A stretch of DNA of 64,000 bases from Cyrtodaria siliqua (lineage: Eukaryota > Mollusca > Bivalvia > Adapedonta > Hiatellidae). The first letter of the stretch is position 1. Each line of letters begins with the position of its first letter. The stretch covers positions 62,001 to 126,000 of the forward strand of contig JAWPHD010006792.1 of the NCBI GenBank assembly GCA_037043455.1, in the 5' to 3' direction. The notes beneath the pieces were generated by a model, which searched no databases, was not told the DNA's origin, and saw only the letters and a program-made list of their open reading frames with translations. Both the position numbers and the translations under genes were made by a program. Shown piece by piece: positions 22,185 through 32,979 of this stretch.

Positions 22185-22560
22185 GTTTCAAGGACCATTG
22201 GAAACGGCCGAACACGACACATACGAAATATTGCAGTCTCTGTTTGATTGTTCATGAACGGTAGTGAAATATGCTAGCTACCGCTCACGCCCTCTAGCCC
22301 CTTGTTGAACAGAACTCAATATTCATAAAATCAATAGTACATAATTTTAACCACCCCGAAGATGGATGCATGCGGTGGACATAGAGATATTTCTTCCCCA
22401 TATTCAGCGGCGCATGATCCCAGTATCTAACAAAATACTATGCCCCAAAGAGCGAAATAAACAAAATGAAATTTAGTTGGCAGCAGCGGTTATGAAGTCT
22501 GCGAATCACAATTAACAGCCAAAAGACTAAATTAAAAAGCAGACAGCATATCCTATAACT
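22185..22560 (-). repeat. Dispersed repeat R4a, minus-strand copy
   Basis: In reverse complement this matches 39360-39730: the 'ccgctgct' start, 'tttatttcgctctt', 'gcatccatcttcgggg', and the end 'gagggcgtgagcggtagc' followed by 'ctcaatcaaac-gagactgc'. The terminal part can fold, with TGAGCGGTAG opposite CTACCGCTCA. Confidence 0.75.
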
Positions 22561-22734
22561 CTAACAAACATAATTAGTTGAATATTACTTTTCAGAGTAT
22601 CTAAGTTTATATTTGTTAGTCGTACGGTTGCTATATCCGATATATTACTGTTTTCAACATTGATGGAGTTTTCCCATTTATTAAAAATATTCCCATGATA
22701 GACCGGGCAGATTGTTTTTTCGTGTCGTTACTCT

Positions 22735-23130
22735 AATTGTATATTCTCTTGTTGCTCTGGCTTATGCCAAGTCATTACGTACTTGTGTTGTGGCTGTCTA
22801 GGCTCCTGTTTTATATTGCATACTCATGCTGTCTAGTGTGTTATGAAATATATCACGGCGGAATTAGTTAACACTGTATCGTTTTATTGAGATGACAATT
22901 AGGTAAATGTGTAGTTTGTGCATATAACCTATAACCTGGTTTAAACCACACCAGCTTCGTTTTTGAGCACTGCCCGCTCCAAAGCGGTAGCCCTATTTTC
23001 AACCATGTTATGTTGTGATGTCAAATACCTTGATTTTATTTATTTTTCCAATTGTATTTCCCATGCGTGTCTTAGGTGGCTTGTGGTCCTTGAATGCTGC
23101 ATTTCCTATTCGACTTTTATATCTGCTTTT
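22735..23130 (+). repeat. Penelope-like-type retroelement 3' tail
   Basis: Shared phrases in order are 'ctcttgttgctctggctt', 'gtggctgtctaggct', 'acctggtttaaacca', 'ctccaaagcggtagcccta', then 'gaatgctgcatttcctatt'. It is 5'-truncated with respect to the coding region. Confidence 0.75.
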
Positions 23131-23274
23131 AGAAACACGTACACGCATTATTCCATGAAACTGTGGTGGTTGTGGTGGTTGACCCATTGCATTTCGCACA
23201 TTTTGTCGAGTATGGAGCCCGTGATGACGTCTAACTAAATCCTCAAAAGACGGTAGCGTTTGATGTTTGTCTTA

Positions 23275-23835
23275 AAGTCTGTCTTGTCGGATCCTTAAAG
23301 GGTTGTTCTCTTGTTGCTCTGGTTTCTGCCAAAAAAAAACTATTTGCTTTGTTGCTTTATACGCTTTTATTTTATATATTATATATATACGTGATCATTT
23401 ATGTGATATACTTACATTGCCTCTTAATGCTGCTTTGTTTGTTAGAGAATATAACCGAGCGGGGATAACTTTATTTACATTTTCTCGCTTCATTGGGAGG
23501 ACAATAGGGTAAAGTGATGTTTGGTGCACCCTAAAACCTGGTTTAAACCTCCGGCGCAATATTCTTCCCTGATTGTGCTGTTTTATTCTCTTGTTGCTCC
23601 GGCTTCTGCCAAGTCACTGAGTACCTTCTGTGTGGCTTTCTAAGCTATTGTTTGTTTTTGGTATTTATATACGCACGAGCATCTTTGTGCTTAACTTAAA
23701 GGGCCTATTAAAGCTGCCTTGTTGGTTAGAGAACATTTCATGGCGGGGATTTCTTTATTTACACTGCCGGTTTTATTGTGATGACAGTAGGGTAAGTGTG
23801 AGGTTTGGTCCACCTCAGAGGGGGTATGGCTTTTC
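23275..23835 (+). repeat. Two further retroelement tails, head to tail
   Basis: One tail runs about 23275-23560 and another about 23575-23830. Both contain 'ctcttgttgctc-ggtt/cttctgcc' and the 'agggtaa-gtgatgtttggtgcac' type segment. Small frames here reflect the tail sequence and are not genes. Confidence 0.7.
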
Positions 23836-24639
23836 CGAAAACGTAATTTCCGATTCACGTTGTACAAACTTTTTTTCATAAACAAATGACAATTTTTGCA
23901 AGAAAATGATCATTTAACATAATTGTATTAAGTTTTTGTCCATAAAAACTGGTATTTCTGCATGTATTCTATTTATAATATCGATACTATTAGACTATTA
24001 GATACGAATCCGGCCAGTAACTCGGAATATCTCGGATCTTTTTCCCAAGCTAACCCGGATGTAAACAAATGAAAACAATTGTTCGTCTGCATCAAGCTTT
24101 CGGATACCGACGCTCTGCTGAAAAAACAATAAGTTTGAGGTGATAAACGCGTACTTTTCTTTAATTTAAACGATTGATTTGTGAATGTACCCATTGTATG
24201 GCATTTTGCCCATTGTATATATGATGATCGTCTTCTACATATTTGATAACTGCAGTAGGCTGAGTTACTAGTGCATTGGTAAAGCTAAAGGAAACTTTCA
24301 AGACAGTGTCATACTAGATTCTGCTCTCTCAGCAATAATGCTAACCAGAATTATTATGAACTATGCTTTATACTTCTGTAAGTTAATTGTTGAAAATCTG
24401 CCATTTTGTCTGTTTACTGAATCAAAGCCCCCGAAAAGTTTAAAACTCCAAATCATGGATCTTTTGATGATGAGCATTTTACACCAAAACATCTGTGCAT
24501 TTTTTATTTCATTTTAACTGTAGTTTTATTTTTATTTCAAAGACTCCCATCCTTCAGGCAGTAATGGATCAATTTTCTTGAAGGTGCTACACCAAGTTGG
24601 TAATTACTCAATGAGCTGAATAAATTAAATGTAAACAAG

Positions 24640-24862
24640 ACATTTTCCCTTAGCCTCGTCCGTCGGATGGGGACGTAAACCGGGCAGTCCCGTGTATCGG
24701 TCTATCCTCCGAGCACGTTAAAAAAACATAGGAATCTATTTGGTAATAAGGGTAGGGCACGGTTCCCGGATTTCTATGTATCTTTCCCCTCTCTCTGGGG
24801 CGGCTCTAAATAACATATACTGTGTTGATGAGCCGTTAAACAACATTCGATCAATCAATCAT
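24640..24862 (+). repeat. SINE-like dispersed element (inverted copy at 36.8 kb)
   Basis: The element starts at 'cccttagcctcgtccgtcgg' and ends at 'ccgttaaacaacattcgatc'. The reverse complement of 36798-37010 matches it throughout. The tail is like that of the SINE at 21.9-22.2 kb. Confidence 0.7.
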
Positions 24863-25136
24863 AGCGATCTCAACTCGTGGGCAGCTCAAAATAACTTCTA
24901 TACTGAGCTGATGATCATCATTCAATTCAAATTGTTGTTTTTTCTGAGCTGCTTACAAGGATGTTCGCATGTAAAAATTGTTAGCCTCAGGGTAGGGTTC
25001 GAACGCCGCATAAAAAAATAAACATTCTACACTGTCACATAAAAGCAGTAGCTCAATGTCAAAGCAGTGGTAAACTGCATGTATAAAGCTGGTAATTTTA
25101 ATTAATGTATGAGATAAATGGTGAATAATCAAATCC

Positions 25137-25207
25137 TTACTGTGTGTCCTTGATATATATATCTTATTGGGTTCGAGTCCTGGTTGAGGAACAATATTTT
25201 TCACCAC
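25137..25207 (+). repeat. Decayed tRNA-like copy
   Basis: 'gtccttgata' and the box-B-like GGGTTCGAGTCCTGG with 'ttgaggaaca' mark a partial copy of the tRNA-like unit at 25394-25465. The D and anticodon arms are missing or replaced by a 'tatatata' stretch. Confidence 0.5.
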
Positions 25208-25347
25208 CTGTTATATTTGGGGACTCGTCCGAGATCCAGGATCCAAGATCTGTTAGCATGCAACAGTATAAAAATAAGTCTGAGAGCCCGCCTGGAGTTA
25301 ATTCCACTAGAAAATCAGAGACAAATTTCATCTGGTGGGGTTGTATG

Positions 25348-25496
25348 TAACCGGGTACAGGTAAATGGTGAATAATCAATTTCTAACCGGATGTCCTCGA
25401 TAGCTCAGTGGTTAGAGCCCTGGTACGGTAAACTAGAGACCTGGGTTTGAGTCCCGGTTGAGGAACGATTATTCACCATTTACCTGTACCCGGTTA
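25348..25496. repeat. Perfect 30-bp inverted repeats flanking a tRNA-like unit
   Basis: Positions 25348-25377 are an exact reverse complement of 25467-25496 (core 'ccgggtacaggtaaatgg'). The 89 bp between them hold the tRNA-like sequence almost edge to edge. This could be a foldback element or a tRNA-derived repeat that inverted its flank. Confidence 0.95.
25394..25465 (+). tRNA. tRNA-like cloverleaf, probably pseudo or SINE-derived
   Basis: A 72-nt cloverleaf can be drawn. The acceptor stem is TCCTCGA/TTGAGGA, the D stem GCTC/GAGC, the anticodon stem CTGGT/ACTAG and the T stem CTGGG/CCCGG. The A box TAGCTCAGTGG is good and the B box GGTTTGAGTCC has one change. The loop ACGGTAA would give a GGT anticodon but has C, not T, at position 33, so a working tRNA is unlikely. 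Confidence 0.45.
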
Positions 25497-25499
25497 TCA

Positions 25500-25765
25500 C
25501 GATGAAAGCAGTGAGCTCTTGGCTCAACTTTCCAGTACTGCCACACTGGAATACGATACTGTAGACACATGACATTATGTCTAACCCACTGACACCAGGC
25601 CAAGCAGTCATAGAACTACCCTTTATAGGCTGAGCATCAAGCAAGGTCGAGCTACAAGTACCATTTTTATGAAGTCTTTGGTATGAATCGGCCGAAGATT
25701 GAACATACGACCTCCCACTTGCCACTTGTAAGGCTGACGCTCTACCACTTTGGCACTGTGGTCTT
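25500..25765 (-). repeat. tRNA-derived SINE-like element
   Basis: On the minus strand it begins with 'tggtagagcgtcagcc' (A-box-like), then 'gggaggtcgtatgttcaatc' (B-box-like), followed by a unique body. Layout and words are those of tRNA-derived SINEs common in mollusc genomes. Confidence 0.6.
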
Positions 25766-25919
25766 AATTTTGATTAAATGCAAGCTATTGGAGAATTAGT
25801 GCAAGTACCATGTTCTTAAATAAATTCAGAACATGTTATTTTGTTTGCAGCTGCCATTGGATAAATTCTACAAACAGAAGGAATGGCTGTTTTGTTGGGT
25901 CTTTTTTCCAGATAACTCC

Positions 25920-26160
25920 GGCGTCCATGGCCAGTTGGTTAGTCTAAGACTTGACTTCACTTAACCCTCACCACTGTAGGTCCGAGTCCCAGTCCAGTGG
26001 GACCTGGAATCTATGTTCCATTCAGCTTGCTTGCGTAATGTCGGTTGTTCTACCCAGGTGCTTGCCCGCACACGAAAATTGATCCCCAGGGCACCTGCGG
26101 TTGCCATAGGACAACTTTCGGTGCAAATATGAACTCCCAACTGAAGTAATCAATTATTCC
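25920..26160 (+). repeat. tRNA-derived SINE-like element
   Basis: An A-box-like TGGCCAGTTGG and a B-box-like GGTCCGAGTCCC lie about 45 bp apart, followed by a body with 'gatccccagggcacctgcgg'. It ends near 26160 with no clear target duplication. Confidence 0.55.
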
Positions 26161-27010
26161 CACATGTTTAAATATTGTGCTATGAAGAAATGGTGCTTGA
26201 AATATAATAATTAGAATTAGCAACAGTAAATTGTTTGTTGAAGAAGTGCGGCATTGTAAAGTTCCGCTAGAATATGTTGGTTATGTCAAAAAATATCGAA
26301 GATGAATTTCATTTTGTACTTAAATGTTGTATGGTAGACACCGAGAGTTCTAAAATGATAAGTGTTAATGATAAGTGTTATCCATCATTTAACTTGATGA
26401 ATGATCTATCTAAAATTGTTTTATTCTAAGTAGTAATAATTATTATATTAATAAGATATGTATTTTAGGTATCCACAAAATGTATAGGCATAGACAGTCC
26501 TTGTGTTAATTATTATAGTTTTGTTATTATAGACTTAGTGGCACATTAAGGTATATAACTTGTAATTATCTCCCTTTATTGTACAATTATTTGTCATAAG
26601 TGTTGTACATGTACTTGGTATCTATCCAGTGTATTGTATGGATTTCACACCAATACAATTGATTTGATTTGATTTGATTTGTCAATATAATATAATGAAG
26701 ACATTCAAACTGGTGAATAAAAGTGAAATTTGACACATTATTTTCGGAAACGTTTATTTATTTGACGCATTATTTTCGGAAACATTTGTTTAGTTCAAAA
26801 GTCAATAATACAACCATTAATATATAGTCATGTAGTAAAATATATCTCTCCGTAACCATTTTAAATGCAGGATTATGGAAATCAACGAGGTAGTTTAATA
26901 GTTTACGGAAAATTCCGAATCAACATACGACTTGGTCATGTAAACATACATCATCAAAAGGCAACATCATGTATAGGAAGTACAAGAGGGCTACACTGAA
27001 ACATGTTCCT
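26161..27010. other. No gene seen
   Basis: A+T-rich sequence with a short 'tgattt' microsatellite near 26657-26680 and a repeated phrase 'attattttcggaaac' (26737 and 26769). Nothing else is supported. Confidence 0.55.
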
Positions 27011-27014
27011 TGTA

Positions 27015-27960
27015 GGCTTTTTATGCCCCCGAAGGGTGGCATATAGTGGTCGCACTGTCTGTCCGTTCGTGACTGTTCGTCCCCATTCGTCTGTACAATC
27101 GTGTCCGCTTCATAACTCTGACAATATTGGACGGATTTTTAAATAACTTAGCACAATTGCTCACCACAACAAGACGTCGTGTCGCGCACAAAATTCAGGT
27201 CCGTAGCTCCAAGGTCACACTTAGAGGTCAAAGGTTGTCCGTTCATCTGTACAATCGTGTCCGCTTCATAACTCTGACAATAATGGATGGATTTTCAAAT
27301 AACTTCACACAATTGCTCACCACAACAAGACGACATGTCGCGCACAAAATCCAGGTCTGTGGCTCCAAGGTCAAGGTCATACTTAGAGGTCAAATGTCAA
27401 AACAAAGTGCTTTCTTGTCTGGTTAATAACTCTGACATTCATGGACAGATTTTCAAATAACTTGGCACAATTGCTCACCACAACTAGACGACGTGTCGCG
27501 CACAAAACTCAGGTCCGTGGCTCCAAGGTCAAGGTCACACTTAGAGGTCAAAGGTGAAAATAAAGTGCTGTCGTGGCCGGTTAATAACATTCATGGGCAG
27601 ATTTTCAAATAACTTGGCACAATTGCTCACCACAACTAGATGACATGTCGCGCACAAAACTCAGGTTCGTGGCTCCAAGCACAACAAGACATGTTTGAAT
27701 TTTTTTTTTAATTTGATTGATTGATTCATTATTTGATTTTTTTTAAGTTTTTAAAAAAATATATATATTTATTTTTTAAATTTTATTGATTTTTTTTTTT
27801 TTGAATACTTTTTTTTTTTAAATAATTTTTTTTTTGAATAATATTTTGATTTTTTTTTGAATAATTTTTAAATATATCTGTTGGTTTCATATTGATTCAC
27901 GGTCAAGGTCACACTTACAGGTCACTTCGGGGGCATTTGTCACTTACTGTGACATTTCTT
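27015..27960 (+). repeat. Non-autonomous element with 'tgcccccgaag' inverted ends
   Basis: The left end 'tatgcccccgaag' and right end 'cttcgggggcat' are inverted. Inside are four diverged tandem units of about 130-150 bp, each with 'gtcgcgcacaaaa', 'aaggtcaaggtca' and 'cacaattgctcaccacaac'. A T-rich stretch (27690-27880) lies near the right end. An inverted relative is at 31003-31960. The 99-codon frame at 27127 is tandem repeat, not a gene. Confidence 0.8.
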
Positions 27961-27961
27961 G

Positions 27962-28056
27962 TTTCTTATATTTTTGTTTTGTGATACCCGGTAAAATAGA
28001 ATCATTCATTATTGAATTCTATTTTACCGGGTATCACAAAACAAAAATATAAGAAA
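27962..28056. repeat. Perfect 41-bp hairpin, 13-nt loop
   Basis: Arm 27962-28002 is the exact reverse complement of 28016-28056, with the loop 'cattcattattga' at 28003-28015. It directly abuts the end of the 'cccccgaag' element. The word 'atcattcattattgaatt' is repeated directly after the arm and in inverse near 28549. Confidence 0.97.
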
Positions 28057-28199
28057 TCATTCATTATTGAATTTCCCCGTGTGGTTGCCGGGGGCCCCGT
28101 TTGGTCACGGGGCCAAGAATAGGGCCACTGCAGATCCCTTTGGAGGGGTAGGCAGAGGGGTAGAATCCCCCCAAATTCATGTTTATTTTATCATATTTT

Positions 28200-28490
28200 G
28201 TTCATGTTCATTAAAGGTCTTCATCATGATCCCTGCATTGTTTCAGGTGCCATCTCGCTCGCATCAACAGAGCAGTGGCAGAAAAACAATAACGTTGCTC
28301 CAGCGTAAATGGAGTTTCTACGATAGAATTTGCAGCAACTCTGCAGTTCAGGGTGAGAAGGTTCTAGGCCCATTTTCCATATTTTATCTCGATGTACATG
28401 GAAGATGAGCCTGGCATGTTCATGCCTGCTAGGCGCCATATAACCTTTTCATGTGTTGGTGCGCCTTAAAACCCCAATTCAATTCATTAT
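28200..28490 (-). repeat. Dispersed repeat D, copy 1, with conserved 71-codon frame
   Basis: It matches 53366-53690 (opposite orientation) and more weakly 37236-37440. On the minus strand it carries a 71-codon frame (28224-28439) with RHEHARLIFHVHRDKIWK. The 53.4-kb copy has the same frame and length, with only four changes. The antisense frame is also open, so repeat youth explains this as well as selection does. Confidence 0.8.
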
Positions 28491-28577
28491 TGAATTTATT
28501 GAACTCGTTAGCAAGAGCCTTGCATTTTATCATTTTTGCAGTCGTTAAATTCAATAATGAATGAGCAATTGTGTAAG

Positions 28578-28579
<2 letters not shown>

Positions 28580-28617
<38 letters not shown>
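28580..28617. repeat. (TA)n microsatellite
   Basis: About 19 uninterrupted TA units between 'aagctt' and 'aaataaag'. Confidence 0.97.
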
Positions 28618-28623
<6 letters not shown>

Positions 28624-28649
28624 GTATGAGCAGAGAAATTAACCCATTC

Positions 28650-28830
28650 TGGGAATGTACTCATACAATGCCTACCCGGATTCTCCACCAATGTAATCGG
28701 ACCGGAAAATTACACACATATTTAGCCACTCAGCGTGTTTGAACTTGGGACCCCTTGCATGTGAAGCCGACGCTCCACCGATATCGCAATAAAAGTAGCT
28801 CTGCAGCTAGTCTGGATTACCTGCCCCTCT
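28650..28830 (-). repeat. tRNA-derived SINE-like element
   Basis: The minus strand reads 'cggtggagcgtcggcttcac' and 'ggtcccaagttcaaac', the usual A- and B-box words of mollusc SINE heads. The body is short and the boundaries are approximate. Confidence 0.45.
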
Positions 28831-29439
28831 CATTACATTATCAGTTCAGGCATACACTGAAAGTATAACTCAATGGGGGAATATGTAGTTGATGGACCAT
28901 TTCAGAGATATTTCGAATTTAAGCTTTTGAACTGTGAAAGAACAGGTCCTCGATTTAATGATTTATCGAGTGTGTTCGAAACGCAGAATTTCGTATATAT
29001 AAATTCGGATAAAATAAGTTTGTTACAGAGAATCCAATGAATACGGGGTCCATAAGATATCACAGATAATAAGCTAAGAAGATGAAATAAAAGTGTTTTT
29101 GTATGTATGTAATAAAGTGTTAATAAAAATAATGCAATTTAAAAATATTCCTATGTATTGTAAATGTGATAAATTTTGTCATAATGTGTTTACATTCAAA
29201 TCTTGTCCAAACCTGGCAACAATGAGTTGGATGGAATCCAATGACACCCCTGCTTCAAGCAGATAAAACTTCATATCTGTCATTGTGTGTGACTCTTTTT
29301 TTAAATGAATTATTTGATATTCACAAACCACACAAGACAGGTATCAAGGGGGACCAGGAACCATGTACCTTGTGTCAAGTAGTTTCAGAGGAGTAGTCAC
29401 TACAAGTTTTTACTATGTAAATATATGTAAACAAAATAA
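28831..29439. other. No gene seen
   Basis: A+T-rich sequence with no repeat partner or reading frame that I can support. Confidence 0.45.
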
Positions 29440-30035
29440 TTTTCATCCAATATCGTGTCATGCTGATCATTTTAGAAAAAGTCCCTTATCAATATCACTT
29501 ATATTTTTAAAGAAGTAGATGCAACAACAAGTAGTCGCTACAAACTTGTTTTCTAAAAATCTATTTTTAGCCATGGTGGCCACCTTGAATTTCCGTCAGA
29601 CCTGAAATTTTGCTAGGATCAACTAGACATCAAGAGCAACATTGCTGTTAAGTTTCATGAATATCCTTCAAGCAGTCTCGGAGTATTGCCACAAGTTTTT
29701 CATATATAACTATGTCATCAAAGATGGCCGATGGTGGCCATGTTTGACATTCAATTCAAAATAATTTTGGTTAGGACCAACTACGTGTCATGGCATTGAT
29801 TTTGATAAACGTTCCAAATCAATATCACTGATGTTTTTTGAGAAGTAGTCACCAAAAAATCACACGTTTAGCTGTGGCGGACATCTTGAATTTCCGACTG
29901 ACCTGAATTTTTGCTAGGATCAACTAGACATCAAGAGTTACATTTTTGTGAAGTTTCAAGAAAATCTGTAGTCGCCACAAAAAAAAGTTTATGGACAGAC
30001 GGATAAAGCACCACAGCATTAGCTCGAGCTAAAAA
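29440..30035 (+). repeat. Two-unit diverged repeat ending in 'ggacagacgg'
   Basis: Unit 1 (about 29455-29735) and unit 2 (about 29770-29985) share 'tgctaggatcaactagacat', 'gtgtcatg' and 'tcaatatcact'. The end has 'tggacagacggataaagc'. It is a non-coding dispersed-repeat type. Confidence 0.65.
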
Positions 30036-30264
30036 ATGGTAAATTAGGTGGAAAAATCTACTTTGCACCAAATATCAGTATTTTTGTTATCTACGGTCAC
30101 TTTCAAATTTTTTTTCCTTGGTGACAATGGCGAAAAACAGGGAAGGCCCTGTTTATTTCATTTCAACATGTTGCTTATATTGAACAGATTCAATCGTATT
30201 TAGGTTGAAATACTGACCGTGGGAATCATCAAATACAACACGACATTGAATCTGAACATTGTAA

Positions 30265-30700
30265 GTCTTTAAGTCATTACTAGGTGGTAAGGACTGTATC
30301 TGCTCATTACCAACTGGAATGGGAAAGTCTCTCGTCTATGAACTATTGCCTTTCACAGATACTGGATGTTTAGTAATAGTAATTGTCCCATTGAATGCTA
30401 TCAAACAGCAACAGTTAAATAAATTAGGAGACATCGCCATGTGCCTTACAGCAAAGAGTGACTTAAAGAAATTGAAAAATGAAATATCTTTTATATTTAG
30501 CCATCCGGTAGTCATTCTCACCTGATATTTTCAAACAGAAAAAAATATTCTAGTCATTGATGAAGCACACTGTGTTTTAGAGTGGGGTATAGAGTTCAGA
30601 CCTCATTTCAAACAAACAATCATCTGAGTTAAAGTCTGTCATTAAATGTCATGTGCTAGCCCTGTCTGCAACTGTAACTGAATCGGGACAAATGTAAATA
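30265..30700 (+). pseudogene. RecQ-type DNA helicase fragment
   Basis: Three helicase motifs appear in order. Motif I is LPTGMGKSLVYELLP (about 30304-30348), motif II is VIDEAHCVLEWG (about 30553-30588) followed by FRPHF, and motif III is ALSATVT (30659-30679). RecQ enzymes unwind DNA in the 3'-5' direction using ATP. Motifs I and II share a frame broken by TGA at 30523-30525. Motif III is in the +1 frame after a second stop at 30625-30627, so there is also a frameshift. Only the first third of the helicase core is present. No introns are evident, so a processed or transposon-borne copy is possible. Confidence 0.75.
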
Positions 30701-31002
30701 ATACAAAACCTTCTGATGAAAAATAGTGCAAGCATATGTGCCAGTCCAGCAAAGAAAAATACGGACAAACGGAGGCCATTTTAATATACCCTGTTGATTT
30801 TTTCAAAAAAATGGGTATAATAAACATTAAAAAGTATAACTATTCGTGAAAGAAAATATGGCAAATGTAGTTGGAAGAGTTTATGGATGGGTCAACTTCT
30901 TGAAAATCATGACATCTGTAGTGACTGATGCATGTCGACCGATCCTTGGCATCTTCTTCCACCTGGGTTTTGATTCTCCTGCTTCATCAAAATATAATAT
31001 AA

Positions 31003-31960
31003 ACAAGAAATATCACTGTATGTGATAAATGCCCCCGAAGTGTCCTTTGACCTCTAAGTATGACCTTGATCTTGGAGCCATGGTGGATTTGTGCACGACA
31101 CCTCATTTGGTTGTGGTGACCAGGAACCATGGACCTTCTGTTATTTGAAAATCCGTCTAGGCATGCAAGTTATTGACCGGACACGATTTGACCTTTGACC
31201 TCTAAATGTGACCACAGACCTGGATTTTGTGCGCGTCACATCGTCTTGTTGTGGTGATCACTTGTGCCAAGTTATTTGAAAATCCGTCCATGAATGCCAG
31301 AGTTATTGACCGGACACAATTTGACTTTTGACCTCCAAGTGTGACCTTGACCTTGAAGACCTGGGCTTTGTGCGCGACACATCGTCTTGTTATGGTGATC
31401 ACTTGTGCCACGTAATTTAAAAATCCCTGCAGGGGTTGTGACGTTACGGTTCGGACACGAAATTACGTACCTGTTTTTTACCTATAAACTTCAAGTGTAA
31501 CCTTGACCTTTGAGGTATGGATCCATACACTACAGTATCAAGTTATTTAAAAATCCCTGCAAGGGTTGTGACGTTACGATCCGGACACGAAATTGCGTAC
31601 CTGTTTTTTACCTATGAACTTCAAGTGTGACCTTGACCTTTGAGGTACGGACCTGGGTTTTGCGCGCGACACATCGTCTTGTTATGTGAATCACTTGTGC
31701 CAAGTTATTTAAAAATCCCTGCAGGGGTTGTGACGTTACCGTTCGGACGCGAAATTGCGTACCTGTTTTTTATCTATGAACTTCAAGTGTGACCTTGACC
31801 TTTGAGGTACGGACCTTGGTTTTGCGTGCGACACATCATCTTGTTATGTCGATCACTTGTGCCAAGTTATTGAAAAATATCTGCAGGGATTGTGAAGTTA
31901 CGGTCTAGACACGAACTTCGGAATGACGGACAGACAGACGGACGGTGCGATTACTATATA
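31003..31960 (-). repeat. 'cccccgaag' element, inverted copy
   Basis: It begins 'acaagaaatatcactgtatg' then 'tgcccccgaagtg', the reverse complement of the right end at 27925-27962. Units of about 130-170 bp repeat 'gtgaccttgacctttga' and 'cacttgtgccaagttattt'. It ends in 'ggacagacagacggacgg'. Later units carry a changed 'ggttgtgacgttac' segment not seen in the 27-kb copy. Confidence 0.8.
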
Positions 31961-32157
31961 AATATATTTTTATCTGATTTACCCGGACGTTGCTGTCCAA
32001 ATATAACAATATGATGTATCAGTGGGATGTAAAACCTCATTTCATTTATTCGTAACTGCAATGAACACATGAAATGAGTAACACTATAATCATGTGAATG
32101 ATTTTAGCAAATGTTTGTAAGTACTGTTGTGTATGTACAGCTCAGTAAATATGCCAG

Positions 32158-32226
32158 GCCTCTGCCAGGACTCGAACCTGGATCTCTTTTCTAAAAGAAA
32201 AGCATGCTTCCTTACACTACAAAGAT
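32158..32226 (-). tRNA. tRNA-Lys(TTT)-like pseudogene
   Basis: On the minus strand the T arm CCAGG-TTCGAGT-CCTGG is perfect, with a consensus B box. The anticodon arm CTTTT-CTTTTAG-AAAAG is perfect with T33 and anticodon TTT. The acceptor stem ATCTTTG/CAGAGGC has one mismatch and two wobble pairs, and the D arm does not fold well. It is likely a decayed tRNA or a SINE head. Confidence 0.45.
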
Positions 32227-32883
32227 GCATCCCAACAGAACAAACTGAGAGTACAAAAACTAGCCAAAATTGCAAGTTACTTAAAGAAACTAATATAACC
32301 CGCCAAATAATTGCAAAATTACACTACAAAGCTGTTTATCAAAACCGTATCCAGGTTTTCAGGGCATATAATAATGTATATACTTTTAAAAGTATAGATT
32401 TTTTTACAGGTTCTAAAAATATCTGACGAATATGCATAAGTTTATGGTCACCAAACAAATTGCTCGTCTCCAGCTCCATCATTTTCCTCCAGCAGAAAGA
32501 CCACCACTGGCCATCTGCGTGGTCCAGCCTATGTGGTCGGTTCATAAGCTCACATGCATTGATGTAAATTGTTATGTTAACTTATTATGTACGTGGCCAA
32601 GTGAAGATTATTATTTGTGCACCTCTTGACATGTGAATAATCAATATACAATTATCACAGCTTGATGGGCTGGCATGGCTCGGTGGATAGATATAATCCT
32701 CTGCCCGGAGCCCGCGGGCTACCAAATGTCGAGATCCGGACTACCATTTTTTTATATCTCGCATCCGGCAGGCTACTGCAAATTTTCTTTTGAAGTAGCC
32801 CGGCAAAAAAACAGATTTTAGCTCTAATCCATATCATAAAATCCTGTGTTCCCAGCTAATTAGTCAGATAAGATTACACCGCC

Positions 32884-32979
32884 ACGCGTCGACAATAACA
32901 CCAACTAACAAGGTGTTTAGACACCACGGGTACGCGTCGATTATAACACCAATTAACAAGGTGTTTAGACACCACGGGT
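32884..32979 (+). repeat. 48-bp tandem duplication with hairpins
   Basis: Two 48-bp units (32884-32931, 32932-32979) begin 'acgcgtcga' and contain GGTGT-ttag-ACACC, a small stem. They differ at about four positions. Confidence 0.9.

Noticed and set aside
27127..27426. 99-codon frame in tandem repeats
   Set aside because: The peptide repeats itself with the DNA unit; this is an element with no transposase.
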